Part shown: positions 1 to 6,896 of the stretch, in pieces
Numbering within the stretch: the stretch's first letter is position 1
How the letters are laid out: each line of letters opens with the position of its first letter
Source: CAYPHY01 sp964410625
GTDB taxonomy: Bacteria; Chloroflexota; Anaerolineae; Promineifilales; Promineifilaceae
Direction of reading: 5' to 3'
Length of the DNA stretch: 48,751 nt
Assembly: GCA_964410625.1 (NCBI GenBank)
Contig: CAYPHY010000038.1
Coordinates: 1-48,751 of the forward strand
Made by a program: the position numbers and the translations under genes
Notes under the pieces: model-generated
Told to the model about the DNA's origin: nothing
The model's input: only the letters and a program-made list of their open reading frames with translations
Database searches by the model: none

Positions 1-53
1 GGCAGGTGGCAGGTGGCAGGTGGCAGGTGGCAGGTGGCAGGTGGCAGGTGGCA
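1..53. repeat. Heptanucleotide tandem repeat GGCAGGT
   Basis: About seven and a half perfect copies of the 7-bp unit GGCAGGT start the window. The array may continue to the left. It is one of several 7-bp tandem families in this window; a related GTGGCAA array lies at 14711. No protein is encoded here. Confidence 0.9.
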
Positions 54-65
54 GACCTCAAGTGT

Positions 66-130
66 AATCACTGATACCTCAATACACCAATACACCAGTA
101 TACCAATCTCCTAATCTCCTATCTCTCCCC
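66..130. repeat. Octamer-like ACCAATAC / CTAATCTC tandem repeats
   Basis: Degenerate units of the ACCAATAC type run into CTAATCTC-type units directly downstream of the GT4 stop codon. Copies of the same families occur at 29455-29625 and 46986-47062. Confidence 0.7.
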
Positions 131-1384
131 CAATACCTCTTCATACAACCCCAACAACCGCGGCTTCATCAAGTCCCAGTTGAAGTGATTTTGTACCAGT
201 TGTTGCCCTTCGCGGCCGAGGGCTTGTGCTCGTTGCGGGTTTTGCAAAAGCAGTAGAATAGCTTCGGCATGGGCCGCTGGATCGGCCGCTTTCACCCGCA
301 GCCCGTTGATCCCCTGGCGGACAAACGGCCGTACCGAAGCGAGATCACTCGTCACCACCGGCAACCCATAGGCCATATACTCAAACAGCTTGGTGGGGAT
401 ATTTTTCTCATTCTTAGCAAATGGTTGCCACGACACCCAGCCAATAGTCGCCTTCTGCAAATAATGGCCGATCTGCTCAAAGGAGATGCGGCCGGTGATC
501 GTCACCGACTCGGCAATGCCCCTGGCCAGCGCATCGTCACGCACCTCTTGCTCTAGGTCGCCAGGGGCAAAGTGGCCGACCAGGAAAAGCCGCGCCTCCG
601 GCATCTTCTCCAGCACCTGCTCAAATGCCGCAAGCATCAGCTCTGTCCCCCGGTTGCGCTCCATCCCCCCCAGGTAGAGGATAATGGGGCCTTTTTTCTG
701 GGCAAGAGGCGAGTGGGGCGTAGGGAGTGGGGAGTGAAGAGGTTCTTTTGCTCCTCCGCTCCTCTGCTCCGCTGCCTCTCCGCTTCCCTGCTCCCAATCT
801 CCACTCTCCAATCTCTCCATCTCCCTTCTGGCCTCCACAGCGGCCGCTGCCTTCTCCACAAATTGCCACGACGGGAAGTTGAAGAGGGTTGTTTTCGGCC
901 GGTTGATATGGGCAAAGCAGGCCGCGATCTGATCATCGGCAAAAATCAGGCCGTTTTGCCAGCGTGCCAATCGCGGTTCCAACCAGCCCACCAACCGGGC
1001 AATGGGTTCGCGCAAAGTAGCCGGGATATACTCCTTCACCCGCACAAAATCGGCGTACACTTCATGAATGTCGTAAATAACCGGTTTGCCTGTCAGCCAG
1101 CGAAGCACCGGAGAGATGAGCAATAGTTCTGGATCATGGAAATGGTAAATATCCGCCTGCGTTTTGCGTGCAATGTCCAACAGTACAAACCACAACAACG
1201 GCCGTTGCCGCCGCCGCACACGGGGCAAAGGGATGATGTGAATCCCTTCCTTCACCTCCTCCCGGTCGTGAACAGCCACCAAATTGACGCGATAACCAGC
1301 TTGTTGCAAAGTACGCGCCTCGCGATAAAAAACGCGATTGTCTAGTGCGAGATGCACGGAGGAGAGGATGGTGACGGTTGTCAT
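119..1384 (-). CDS. Family 4 glycosyltransferase (GT-B fold) with repeat-derived insert
   Basis: This 421-residue cytoplasmic enzyme probably adds a sugar to a lipid-linked surface glycan from a nucleotide-sugar donor. The N-terminus (TILSSVHLALDNRVFYREA) is an acceptor-binding Rossmann half. Residues 332-344, KLFEYMAYGLPVV, carry the donor-binding signature of GT4 enzymes. Residues about 182-232 are low complexity (rich in E, G, S, then repeated PHSPL) and are encoded by the GGGAGTG/CTCCTCCGCT repeats otherwise found between genes, so a repeat appears to have expanded in frame in the linker between the two Rossmann domains. It is the last gene of the polysaccharide operon. A MITE-like element ends about 10 bp upstream of the ATG and no good Shine-Dalgarno is visible. 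Donor and linkage cannot be read from sequence. Confidence 0.88.
   Translation of the reverse strand: MTTVTILSSVHLALDNRVFYREARTLQQAGYRVNLVAVHDREEVKEGIHIIPLPRVRRRQRPLLWFVLLDIARKTQADIYHFHDPELLLISPVLRWLTGKPVIYDIHEVYADFVRVKEYIPATLREPIARLVGWLEPRLARWQNGLIFADDQIAACFAHINRPKTTLFNFPSWQFVEKAAAAVEARREMERLESGDWEQGSGEAAEQRSGGAKEPLHSPLPTPHSPLAQKKGPIILYLGGMERNRGTELMLAAFEQVLEKMPEARLFLVGHFAPGDLEQEVRDDALARGIAESVTITGRISFEQIGHYLQKATIGWVSWQPFAKNEKNIPTKLFEYMAYGLPVVTSDLASVRPFVRQGINGLRVKAADPAAHAEAILLLLQNPQRAQALGREGQQLVQNHFNWDLMKPRLLGLYEEVLGER
690..840. repeat. Repeat-derived insert inside a glycosyltransferase gene
   Basis: On the plus strand the stretch reads as GGGAGTGGGGAGTGAAGAG followed by degenerate CTCCTCTGCTCC and CTCCAATCTC units, matching the intergenic repeats near 25290 and 26340. 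It stays open in the coding frame and encodes about 50 low-complexity residues. Confidence 0.75.
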
Positions 1385-1390
1385 TACTTA

Positions 1391-1520
1391 TGTTTAGGAC
1401 TTACGCAGTGACAATGTTTTTCGACACGAATGGCACGAATAACACAAAGTCGCCTTCTATATTCGTGAAATTCGTACGCAAATTTGCGCCATTCGTGTCA
1501 AAATGCGTAACTCCTATGTT
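1391..1520. mobile_element. MITE-like element, 122 bp, with 13-bp terminal inverted repeats
   Basis: The ends TAGGACTTACGCA (1395-1407) and TGCGTAACTCCTA (1504-1516) are inverted repeats matching at 12 of 13 bases. A direct TGTT flanks both sides (1391-1394 and 1517-1520), compatible with a 4-bp target duplication. The interior holds TTCGACACGAATGGCACGAA and its complement CCATTCGTGTC, so the element folds into a long hairpin. It has no coding capacity. A similar element of 123 bp lies at 37654-37776. Mobilisation by a transposase elsewhere in the genome is inference. Confidence 0.7.
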
Positions 1521-1557
1521 CTTGAAATATACCGCTGGGTTTGGGTTTGGGTATGAT

Positions 1558-2610
1558 TTAGACCTCAACGGTTTTCAAAGCTGTATGATAAACCTCGGCC
1601 GTCCGTTTGGCGATCAGCTCCCAAGATAATTGCTGCGCCAACTCGCTTGCCGCCCTTCCCATATGCTCCAGATCGCACTGTTTGATCCGTGACAACGCCT
1701 GGGCTAAGGACGCTGGACGCTCTGGATCATACACGATCCCGGCCTCGGCCGTCACCAACTCCGGCAAACAGCCCAGGCGAGGGACGATAACCGGCAAGCC
1801 ATAAGACAAACCAACCATCACCGAACTAGAGGTCAAAATCCGCTGGAAGGGAGCGACCATCACATCGGCCGTCCGCAGATAGTACTGCATCTCATCGTCC
1901 GCTATCTCCCTGGCCTCTACCCGCAGCCGGGGATCAGCAGCGGCCGTTGCTTGCAGCCGTTCAACCAACGCGCCATCCCGATTTCTTCCGGCAATGAGCG
2001 CGACATCATTCGCCGCTGCCACAGCCCGAAAGGCATCAACAAACGGTTCCAACCCTTTGTAGGCGGCGATGTTGCCTAAAAAGAGATAAACAAACTGCTT
2101 TTCGCTCAAATCCAAACGGCCGCGAGCCTCTACACGAGTTGTGTGCGATGGGTACACTCCGGCATAACTTCCAATGGGGACAACATAAGTCGGCTTATGA
2201 TGAGGGAAATGGGCCAACAACTCTCGCTTACCCACTTCGCAATGGGTGATAATCCCATCCGCCTGGGCAATCACCAGGCGACGTATCGCGCTGTGTAACG
2301 CCTGTCCCCCTGCCAGGACATGGGGCATGGTATTGTGGGCTGTCCAGATCAAACGATACCCTAAGCGGCGGGCCAGGCGCAACCAGTTAACAAAACGCGC
2401 TACTTGCAATGGCGTTCGCCAACGGGCCATGTATAGGCCAGAAAGCCAATGGAGGTGCAAAAGCTGCACACGGCCGCGCTCCTGCCGCAACCAGGCCGCT
2501 GCCGGTAGTGCCTCCAACTTCAACACCTCAACGCGCTCCCCGGCCAACGCGTCCGCCAGCAGATGCTGATAAGGGTTCGGATAGACTGGTAAGAAGGCTA
2601 CGCGAAGCAT
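1558..2610 (-). CDS. Family 4 glycosyltransferase (GT-B fold)
   Basis: The 350-residue protein begins MLRVAFLPVYPNPYQHLL. It has the central motif YLFLGNIAAYKGLEPFVDAF, typical of the linker and donor domain of GT4 enzymes, and a C-terminal SYGLPVIVP donor-site segment. It likely transfers one sugar during assembly of the glycan exported by the flippase at 4556-6040. The start at 2610 is chosen because the conserved N-terminal strand begins there. An ATG at 2622, which would overlap the preceding GT2 gene by 8 bp, is a real alternative; neither has a strong Shine-Dalgarno, and translational coupling to the upstream gene is likely. The open frame further upstream to 2703 lies inside the GT2 gene and is not credible as protein. 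Confidence 0.87.
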   Translation of the reverse strand: MLRVAFLPVYPNPYQHLLADALAGERVEVLKLEALPAAAWLRQERGRVQLLHLHWLSGLYMARWRTPLQVARFVNWLRLARRLGYRLIWTAHNTMPHVLAGGQALHSAIRRLVIAQADGIITHCEVGKRELLAHFPHHKPTYVVPIGSYAGVYPSHTTRVEARGRLDLSEKQFVYLFLGNIAAYKGLEPFVDAFRAVAAANDVALIAGRNRDGALVERLQATAAADPRLRVEAREIADDEMQYYLRTADVMVAPFQRILTSSSVMVGLSYGLPVIVPRLGCLPELVTAEAGIVYDPERPASLAQALSRIKQCDLEHMGRAASELAQQLSWELIAKRTAEVYHTALKTVEV

Positions 2611-2614
2611 AGAA

Positions 2615-3571
2615 TCATCCATGCCGGTCAGTGCGGTCCTGCATCCCGGGAGCCAACAACCATGCCGGTGGTGGGGTCGTTGACCGCCCGGTACGCCAGC
2701 CAATCAGCAGCCCGGCCCAATGAGCGCGTAAGGATTGCCAACGGCGACGACGCAGATAAGCCATCGTGATCCTTAACGCGCTCCCCAGGCGAAAGGGGAA
2801 AATGAACAACATGCGCCAGCCACGGCCGTGTTTACGAAAGTAACGGCCGCTGCTCTGTGCCAGCCAATAACGCTTCAATGGTGAGTCGGGGCCGCCGCTA
2901 CTGGTGGAAACATCATGCCAGATATGGGCATTTGGGCAAAGCACGATTGACAACCCCGCTTCCCGCAAGCGCAAACAGTAGTCCATATCCTCATAATAAA
3001 GAAAAAATAGCTCGTCGAGCAACCCCACCTGCTCTATCGCTTCCCGACGTAACAAGATACCACAAAAAGGGGCAAAACCAATCTCCTGCACGGCCGCCCA
3101 CTGCCCCTGGTCTATCTGATCATCCCCGCCATCCGTGCGTTCCAGCAATATGGGGTGTAGCCCATTACCGACGCTCCAAATCCGTTGCGGTTCGTGATGA
3201 TAATAAATCTTCGCCGTGGCGGCCGCCGCCGCCCGCTTCGCTTCCAGGCAGCCGACCAGATGCGCCAGGCAATTCGGGGCGAGCAGCGTGTCGTTGTTCA
3301 GTAGAAGGAAGTAGCGTTCTTCACCTTGTAATGCCTGCTTTATTCCGCTGTTATACCCTCCGGCAAAGCCGAGGTTGGTCTCGTTCCGCAACAGGGCCAC
3401 GTTGGGGAATTGGGTGGTTACTTGCCGGGCAAAGTCGGCCGCGCTGCCATTGTCCACCACAATGGTGCGAAAATGGGGATAGGTCTGGGCAACCACACGC
3501 TCCAGGCAAGCCAGCGTCTTTTCAACCTGGTTCCAGGCGGTGATGATAACGACTACCGAGGGTTCAGACAT
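2615..3571 (-). CDS. Family 2 glycosyltransferase, rhamnosyltransferase-like
   Basis: The 318-residue GT-A enzyme opens with VVVIITAWNQ. It has the nucleotide-binding VVDNGS (38-43), NNDT at 92-95 in place of the DxD metal site, and the late YYEDMDYCLRLREAG acid motif found in WbbL/RfbF-type rhamnosyltransferases. That subfamily usually transfers deoxy sugars to O-antigen or cell-wall linkers, so rhamnosyl transfer is a reasonable but unproven guess. The C-terminus is basic with a short hydrophobic stretch, suggesting peripheral membrane attachment. The gene is separated from the next upstream gene by only 5 bp and belongs to the same transcript. Confidence 0.88.
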   Translation of the reverse strand: MSEPSVVVIITAWNQVEKTLACLERVVAQTYPHFRTIVVDNGSAADFARQVTTQFPNVALLRNETNLGFAGGYNSGIKQALQGEERYFLLLNNDTLLAPNCLAHLVGCLEAKRAAAAATAKIYYHHEPQRIWSVGNGLHPILLERTDGGDDQIDQGQWAAVQEIGFAPFCGILLRREAIEQVGLLDELFFLYYEDMDYCLRLREAGLSIVLCPNAHIWHDVSTSSGGPDSPLKRYWLAQSSGRYFRKHGRGWRMLFIFPFRLGSALRITMAYLRRRRWQSLRAHWAGLLIGWRTGRSTTPPPAWLLAPGMQDRTDRHG

Positions 3572-3576
3572 AAGAA

Positions 3577-4536
3577 TTAACCGACCTCGCGCAGGCCCTG
3601 CTGGTATCCGCGCAGCTTATACACTTCCTTCAACCAGCGATAGAGCAGCAACAGTAGCGTGGAATCGAGCTTCCACTTTTCCAGCAGATCGGCCAGCGCT
3701 TCCATCAGCCAGGTCATAGGCCGGGCGGCCAGCACACGCCAGGCTAATTTACGCGCCAACAAGCGCGGCCGATCATGTCGCCAATCAACCGGCTCGACAT
3801 GGCGAAACATGGCGATATGCGCCTTCAAGCCCGGCCGAAAGGCGAACAAGGTAGGAGCGATACGCGCTATTCGCTCCACTCGTTGAGTGTACTTCGTCCG
3901 GTCGCTCAGCGAGTCGTCATGGTGGAAGGCAATTGCAGCGGCACAACGCCGGAAGCGGTAGCCTCGCTCATGAGCGCGAAAGGCAAAAGCGAGGTCCATC
4001 CACCCACCGCGCTTCCTGCCAGGCAGCGGTTGCATTCCGCCCAAAGCCAGATACGCCTGGCGATCCATTGCCAGCACCCCGGCGGCCATCGCCGTAAAAG
4101 GGACAAAACCGGTCTCGTTTGGTGGCATGTCCTGGGCCATCCGTCGCTGGAAGATGGTTCCCCCTGCCTCCTGTGGGACGATCATGTTCCCCAGCAAGAT
4201 GGCCGTCGGGTGCGCCTGATACTCCGCATAGAGCTGCTCCAAATATTCCGGCACAAGGGTCATATCATCATCCAGAAAGACAATGAATCCGGTGCTGGCG
4301 GCCGATACGCCAAAGTTCCGCGCGACCGCTTCCCCGGCATTTGCTTGCCGCAGATAGCGAAGGGCAAAGGGCCAGGGGGTCTCGACCACCTCCGTGTAAT
4401 CCGCCGTCGAACCATCATCAACGACGATAACTTCAAAATCCATGGCGTCAAGCGTCTGCCTTTGCAGCGTGTCGAGCAACAGCCGCAGCCGGTCTGGGCG
4501 ATTATAGGTGGGGATGAGAACGGTCAGTCGCATCAT
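3577..4536 (-). CDS. Family 2 glycosyltransferase
   Basis: The 319-residue GT-A enzyme has LTVLIPTYNRPDRLRLLLD at the N-terminus, VVDDGS at 39-43 and a metal-binding FLDDDMTL motif with DDD at 89-91. The segment GGMQPLPGRKRGGWMDLAFA followed by RAHERGYRFR is the usual acceptor-side region of polysaccharide GT2 enzymes. It sits between the flippase gene (19 bp upstream) and another GT2 gene (5 bp downstream), so it probably acts on the undecaprenyl-linked repeat unit. The start has two adjacent ATGs at 4536 and 4533. Confidence 0.88.
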   Translation of the reverse strand: MMRLTVLIPTYNRPDRLRLLLDTLQRQTLDAMDFEVIVVDDGSTADYTEVVETPWPFALRYLRQANAGEAVARNFGVSAASTGFIVFLDDDMTLVPEYLEQLYAEYQAHPTAILLGNMIVPQEAGGTIFQRRMAQDMPPNETGFVPFTAMAAGVLAMDRQAYLALGGMQPLPGRKRGGWMDLAFAFRAHERGYRFRRCAAAIAFHHDDSLSDRTKYTQRVERIARIAPTLFAFRPGLKAHIAMFRHVEPVDWRHDRPRLLARKLAWRVLAARPMTWLMEALADLLEKWKLDSTLLLLLYRWLKEVYKLRGYQQGLREVG

Positions 4537-4555
4537 ATCGCTTTCGCGCTTTCAT

Positions 4556-6040
4556 CTAATCCAACTTTGCTTCTGAGGTACGCCTCGCCGGGATGTTCCA
4601 CACCCGGCTAAATTGGCCTATCATATCCAACAACACGCGCCGTTCCAGGAGAAAAAGTACCAGCAAATAACCAAACGAGAAGAGGATGACTTTTGTTATC
4701 GCTGTTATCCAGTCGGGATCAAAAGCGGGCGATTCCCAGGAGACAAGCGGGATGAGCAGCAAGGCCAGGCCAAGCCCGGCCGCCAAAGCCAACACCGGCG
4801 CAATGAACAGCCGTCGCGCTGAATAGTCAACATGTTCCCGCGCCTTCCACAATAGCCAGCCCATGCCGCTCAACAGCATCAAGTCAATCGTCAGTGCAAC
4901 GCCAGCGATATTCCAGTAACGACCGAGAACAAAAAGCCCAAGCACCATGACCACCAGTTGCATTGCCCGTGATTGCACCACTTGCTCCGGTCGGCCGACG
5001 GCCGTGAAAAGTGAACTCACCGTCGTCTTAATTGGATCAAGCAAGGTGAACACCAGCATCAGCCGGAAGACATTCAACATCGGCAACCACTTGTCGCCCA
5101 GAAGGAGGTGGATGAACTCTGGCGCGACCAGCCCTAGCAGGCCGCCGAACAAAAAGCCGCTACGTAGCAGCAGCGCGTTGGTGCGAAAAAAAGCCTTTGA
5201 AAGGCGCGGTCGGTCCCCCTTCAATTCCGCATAGGTCCCGCTGGCAACTGAACTGACCGGAAAAGCCAGGATACGGCGCGGATAGGTAGCAAAGGTGAAG
5301 GCGCGGGAGTAAAGCCCTAAGGCGGTCGCCCCTAAATAACTCCCCGTCCAAATATCATCCAAATTGTCCAATGTCTCGTTTAGCACATTGGCAGCCACAG
5401 CACGCCGCCCAAATCGTAAATAGTATTGAATGACCGGGCGAGTCCAGGCCAGACGCGGCCGCCACACCGGCCGCCAGAGATATAGCCCCACGACCGTCAA
5501 CAACAACGCCACCAGGTCAGTCGCCAGCAGTGCCAACAACGTGGCCCCCCGCCAGGCTAAAAACAGTGCGACGGCCGTTGTCAACAAGGCGCTCAGTAGA
5601 TCAATAATCGCCAGTCGCCGGTGGGCCACACGGCGGATTAAAATCAATTGCGGCGTGCGTGCCAGTTGCAAGCCCCCATAAAAAAGGGTAAGCGCCACTA
5701 ATGCCAAACGCAGCCCGCCGGAGGTCGTCACCAGCGTTGCCGTGATCAGGAGCAGCATCCACAAGCCGATTAGCAGAAGGTTAAGTGTAAAATGGTGGGC
5801 AGCGGCCGCTTCCTCATCTTCCGTTTCGGCCGTTCGATGCAAAAACGCCCCACCCAGCCCGAACTCTGGCAGCACAATGCTAAAAGTGACAATCGAAGTC
5901 GCCAGCGCGTAAATGCCAAACGTCTCCACCGGCAGCAGTCGTGCCAGCAGAATAGAACGCACGAACAGCACGGCGATCTTGGCTAGATTGGTCGTAATGT
6001 TCCACGAGACGGAGCGGATGCTACGCTGGGCGAGGTTCAT
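4556..6040 (-). CDS. Oligosaccharide flippase (Wzx-like, MOP superfamily)
   Basis: The 494-residue protein has about twelve to fourteen hydrophobic helices, the usual size and topology of the polysaccharide-biosynthesis flippases. The N-terminus (SVSWNITTNLAKIAVLFVRS followed by ILLARLLPVETFGIYALA) matches the conserved first two helices, where G-x-Y/F-A-L-A follows the loop. It would move the lipid-linked oligosaccharide built by the neighbouring GT2 and GT4 enzymes across the cytoplasmic membrane. Its start overlaps the end of the uridine kinase gene by 20 bp, so the two are probably translationally coupled. Confidence 0.9.
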   Translation of the reverse strand: MNLAQRSIRSVSWNITTNLAKIAVLFVRSILLARLLPVETFGIYALATSIVTFSIVLPEFGLGGAFLHRTAETEDEEAAAAHHFTLNLLLIGLWMLLLITATLVTTSGGLRLALVALTLFYGGLQLARTPQLILIRRVAHRRLAIIDLLSALLTTAVALFLAWRGATLLALLATDLVALLLTVVGLYLWRPVWRPRLAWTRPVIQYYLRFGRRAVAANVLNETLDNLDDIWTGSYLGATALGLYSRAFTFATYPRRILAFPVSSVASGTYAELKGDRPRLSKAFFRTNALLLRSGFLFGGLLGLVAPEFIHLLLGDKWLPMLNVFRLMLVFTLLDPIKTTVSSLFTAVGRPEQVVQSRAMQLVVMVLGLFVLGRYWNIAGVALTIDLMLLSGMGWLLWKAREHVDYSARRLFIAPVLALAAGLGLALLLIPLVSWESPAFDPDWITAITKVILFSFGYLLVLFLLERRVLLDMIGQFSRVWNIPARRTSEAKLD

Positions 6041-6674
6041 CGGGGTTTCGTTCGGCCAACATGGCGTGTAGCTGGCTGACCACCATCGCCATTGCCACGC
6101 GGTTGTGGCCGCCGCCGGGGATGATCACATCAGCATAACGCCTGCTGGGTTCAACAAACTTGAGATGCATCGGCCGCACCGTCTCTAGATATTGCTGCAC
6201 CACCGACTCCGGGGTACGGCCGCGCTCCTCCACATCCCGCGCCAACCGGCGAATAAAGCGCACGTCAGCGTCGGTATCCACAAAGACCTTAATATCCATC
6301 AACTCGCGCAGCTTGCGCCGGGTGAAGATCAAAATACCATCCACCAGGATGATCGGCGCCGGTTCGACGCGGATCGTCTCCTCCGTGCGCCGGTGTTGGG
6401 TGAAGTCATAGACCGGCACGTGGACGGCCTTCCCCCTCAACAGCTGTTTGATGTGCTTGATCAGCAATTTGGTCTCTAAAGAGTTGGGATGATCATAGTT
6501 AAGCCGTGTTCGCTCTTCATAAGAGAGGTCCTGGCGGTCGGCGTAGTAGGCATCATGGGGCAGATAAGCGATTTGCGAAGCCCCCACCGCCTCCAAAATG
6601 GCACGGGCGACGGTCGTTTTGCCGGAAGATGATCCCCCGGCCACACCAAAAACGATCGGCTTAGGTTCAAGCAT
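6021..6674 (-). CDS. Uridine kinase
   Basis: The 217-residue enzyme phosphorylates uridine (and usually cytidine) to the monophosphate in pyrimidine salvage. The P-loop GGSSSGKT lies at 13-20, followed by the LPHDAYYADR substrate region (Y/D pair), the LNYDHPNSLETKLL segment, VPVYDFTQHRR, the Walker B-like IILVDGILIF, and RFIRRLARDVEERGRTPESV, the lid arginines of Udk. Length is typical. It heads the polysaccharide operon; supplying UMP for UDP-sugars is a plausible link, but simple co-transcription is equally possible. An AGGGGATA stretch about 10 bp upstream is the likely ribosome binding site. Confidence 0.95.
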   Translation of the reverse strand: MLEPKPIVFGVAGGSSSGKTTVARAILEAVGASQIAYLPHDAYYADRQDLSYEERTRLNYDHPNSLETKLLIKHIKQLLRGKAVHVPVYDFTQHRRTEETIRVEPAPIILVDGILIFTRRKLRELMDIKVFVDTDADVRFIRRLARDVEERGRTPESVVQQYLETVRPMHLKFVEPSRRYADVIIPGGGHNRVAMAMVVSQLHAMLAERNPDEPRPA

Positions 6675-6745
6675 AGATCAATATCCCCTGTGGTTTTCCA
6701 CAAAGCAACTCTGAATCTTTGTGGCTTATGTGTAGGCTATTCAAC

Positions 6746-6770
6746 AAAAAAGCCCTGGTTATTCCAGGGC
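6746..6770 (-). terminator. Rho-independent terminator of tRNA-Thr
   Basis: On the minus strand a perfect 7-bp stem GCCCTGG/CCAGGGC with a 5-base loop is followed by six T. It starts a few bases after the tRNA 3' end. Confidence 0.9.
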
Positions 6771-6777
6771 CACCTTG

Positions 6778-6850
6778 AGCCACCCATCGGAGTCGAACCG
6801 ATAACCTATCGCTTACGAAGCGATCGCTCTGCCGATTGAGCTAGGGTGGC
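6778..6850 (-). tRNA. tRNA-Thr (anticodon CGT)
   Basis: The 73-nt cloverleaf has acceptor stem GCCACCC/GGGTGGC with discriminator T, a D arm GCTC/GAGC, anticodon stem ATCGC/GCGAT with loop TTCGTAA (anticodon CGT, reading ACG), a 5-nt variable loop AGGTT, and T arm ATCGG-TTCGACT-CCGAT. CCA is not encoded. Its own promoter and terminator flank it. Confidence 0.96.
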
Positions 6851-6863
6851 ATATTATCTGTGG

Positions 6864-6892
6864 ATTATAGCAATCGTGAAGATGATTGACAA
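6864..6892 (-). promoter_or_regulatory. Sigma-70-type promoter for tRNA-Thr
   Basis: On the minus strand TTGTCA (6887-6892) and TATAAT (6864-6869) are spaced by exactly 17 bp. The predicted transcript starts about 6-8 bp upstream of the mature tRNA. Confidence 0.8.
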
Positions 6893-6896
6893 ACAA

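Noticed and set aside
1..130. CRISPR array at the window start
   Set aside because: The repeat unit is 7 bp with no spacers; no cas genes are present.
2611..2703. N-terminal extension of the second GT4 enzyme
   Set aside because: It lies inside the upstream GT2 gene and is not part of the GT4 fold.
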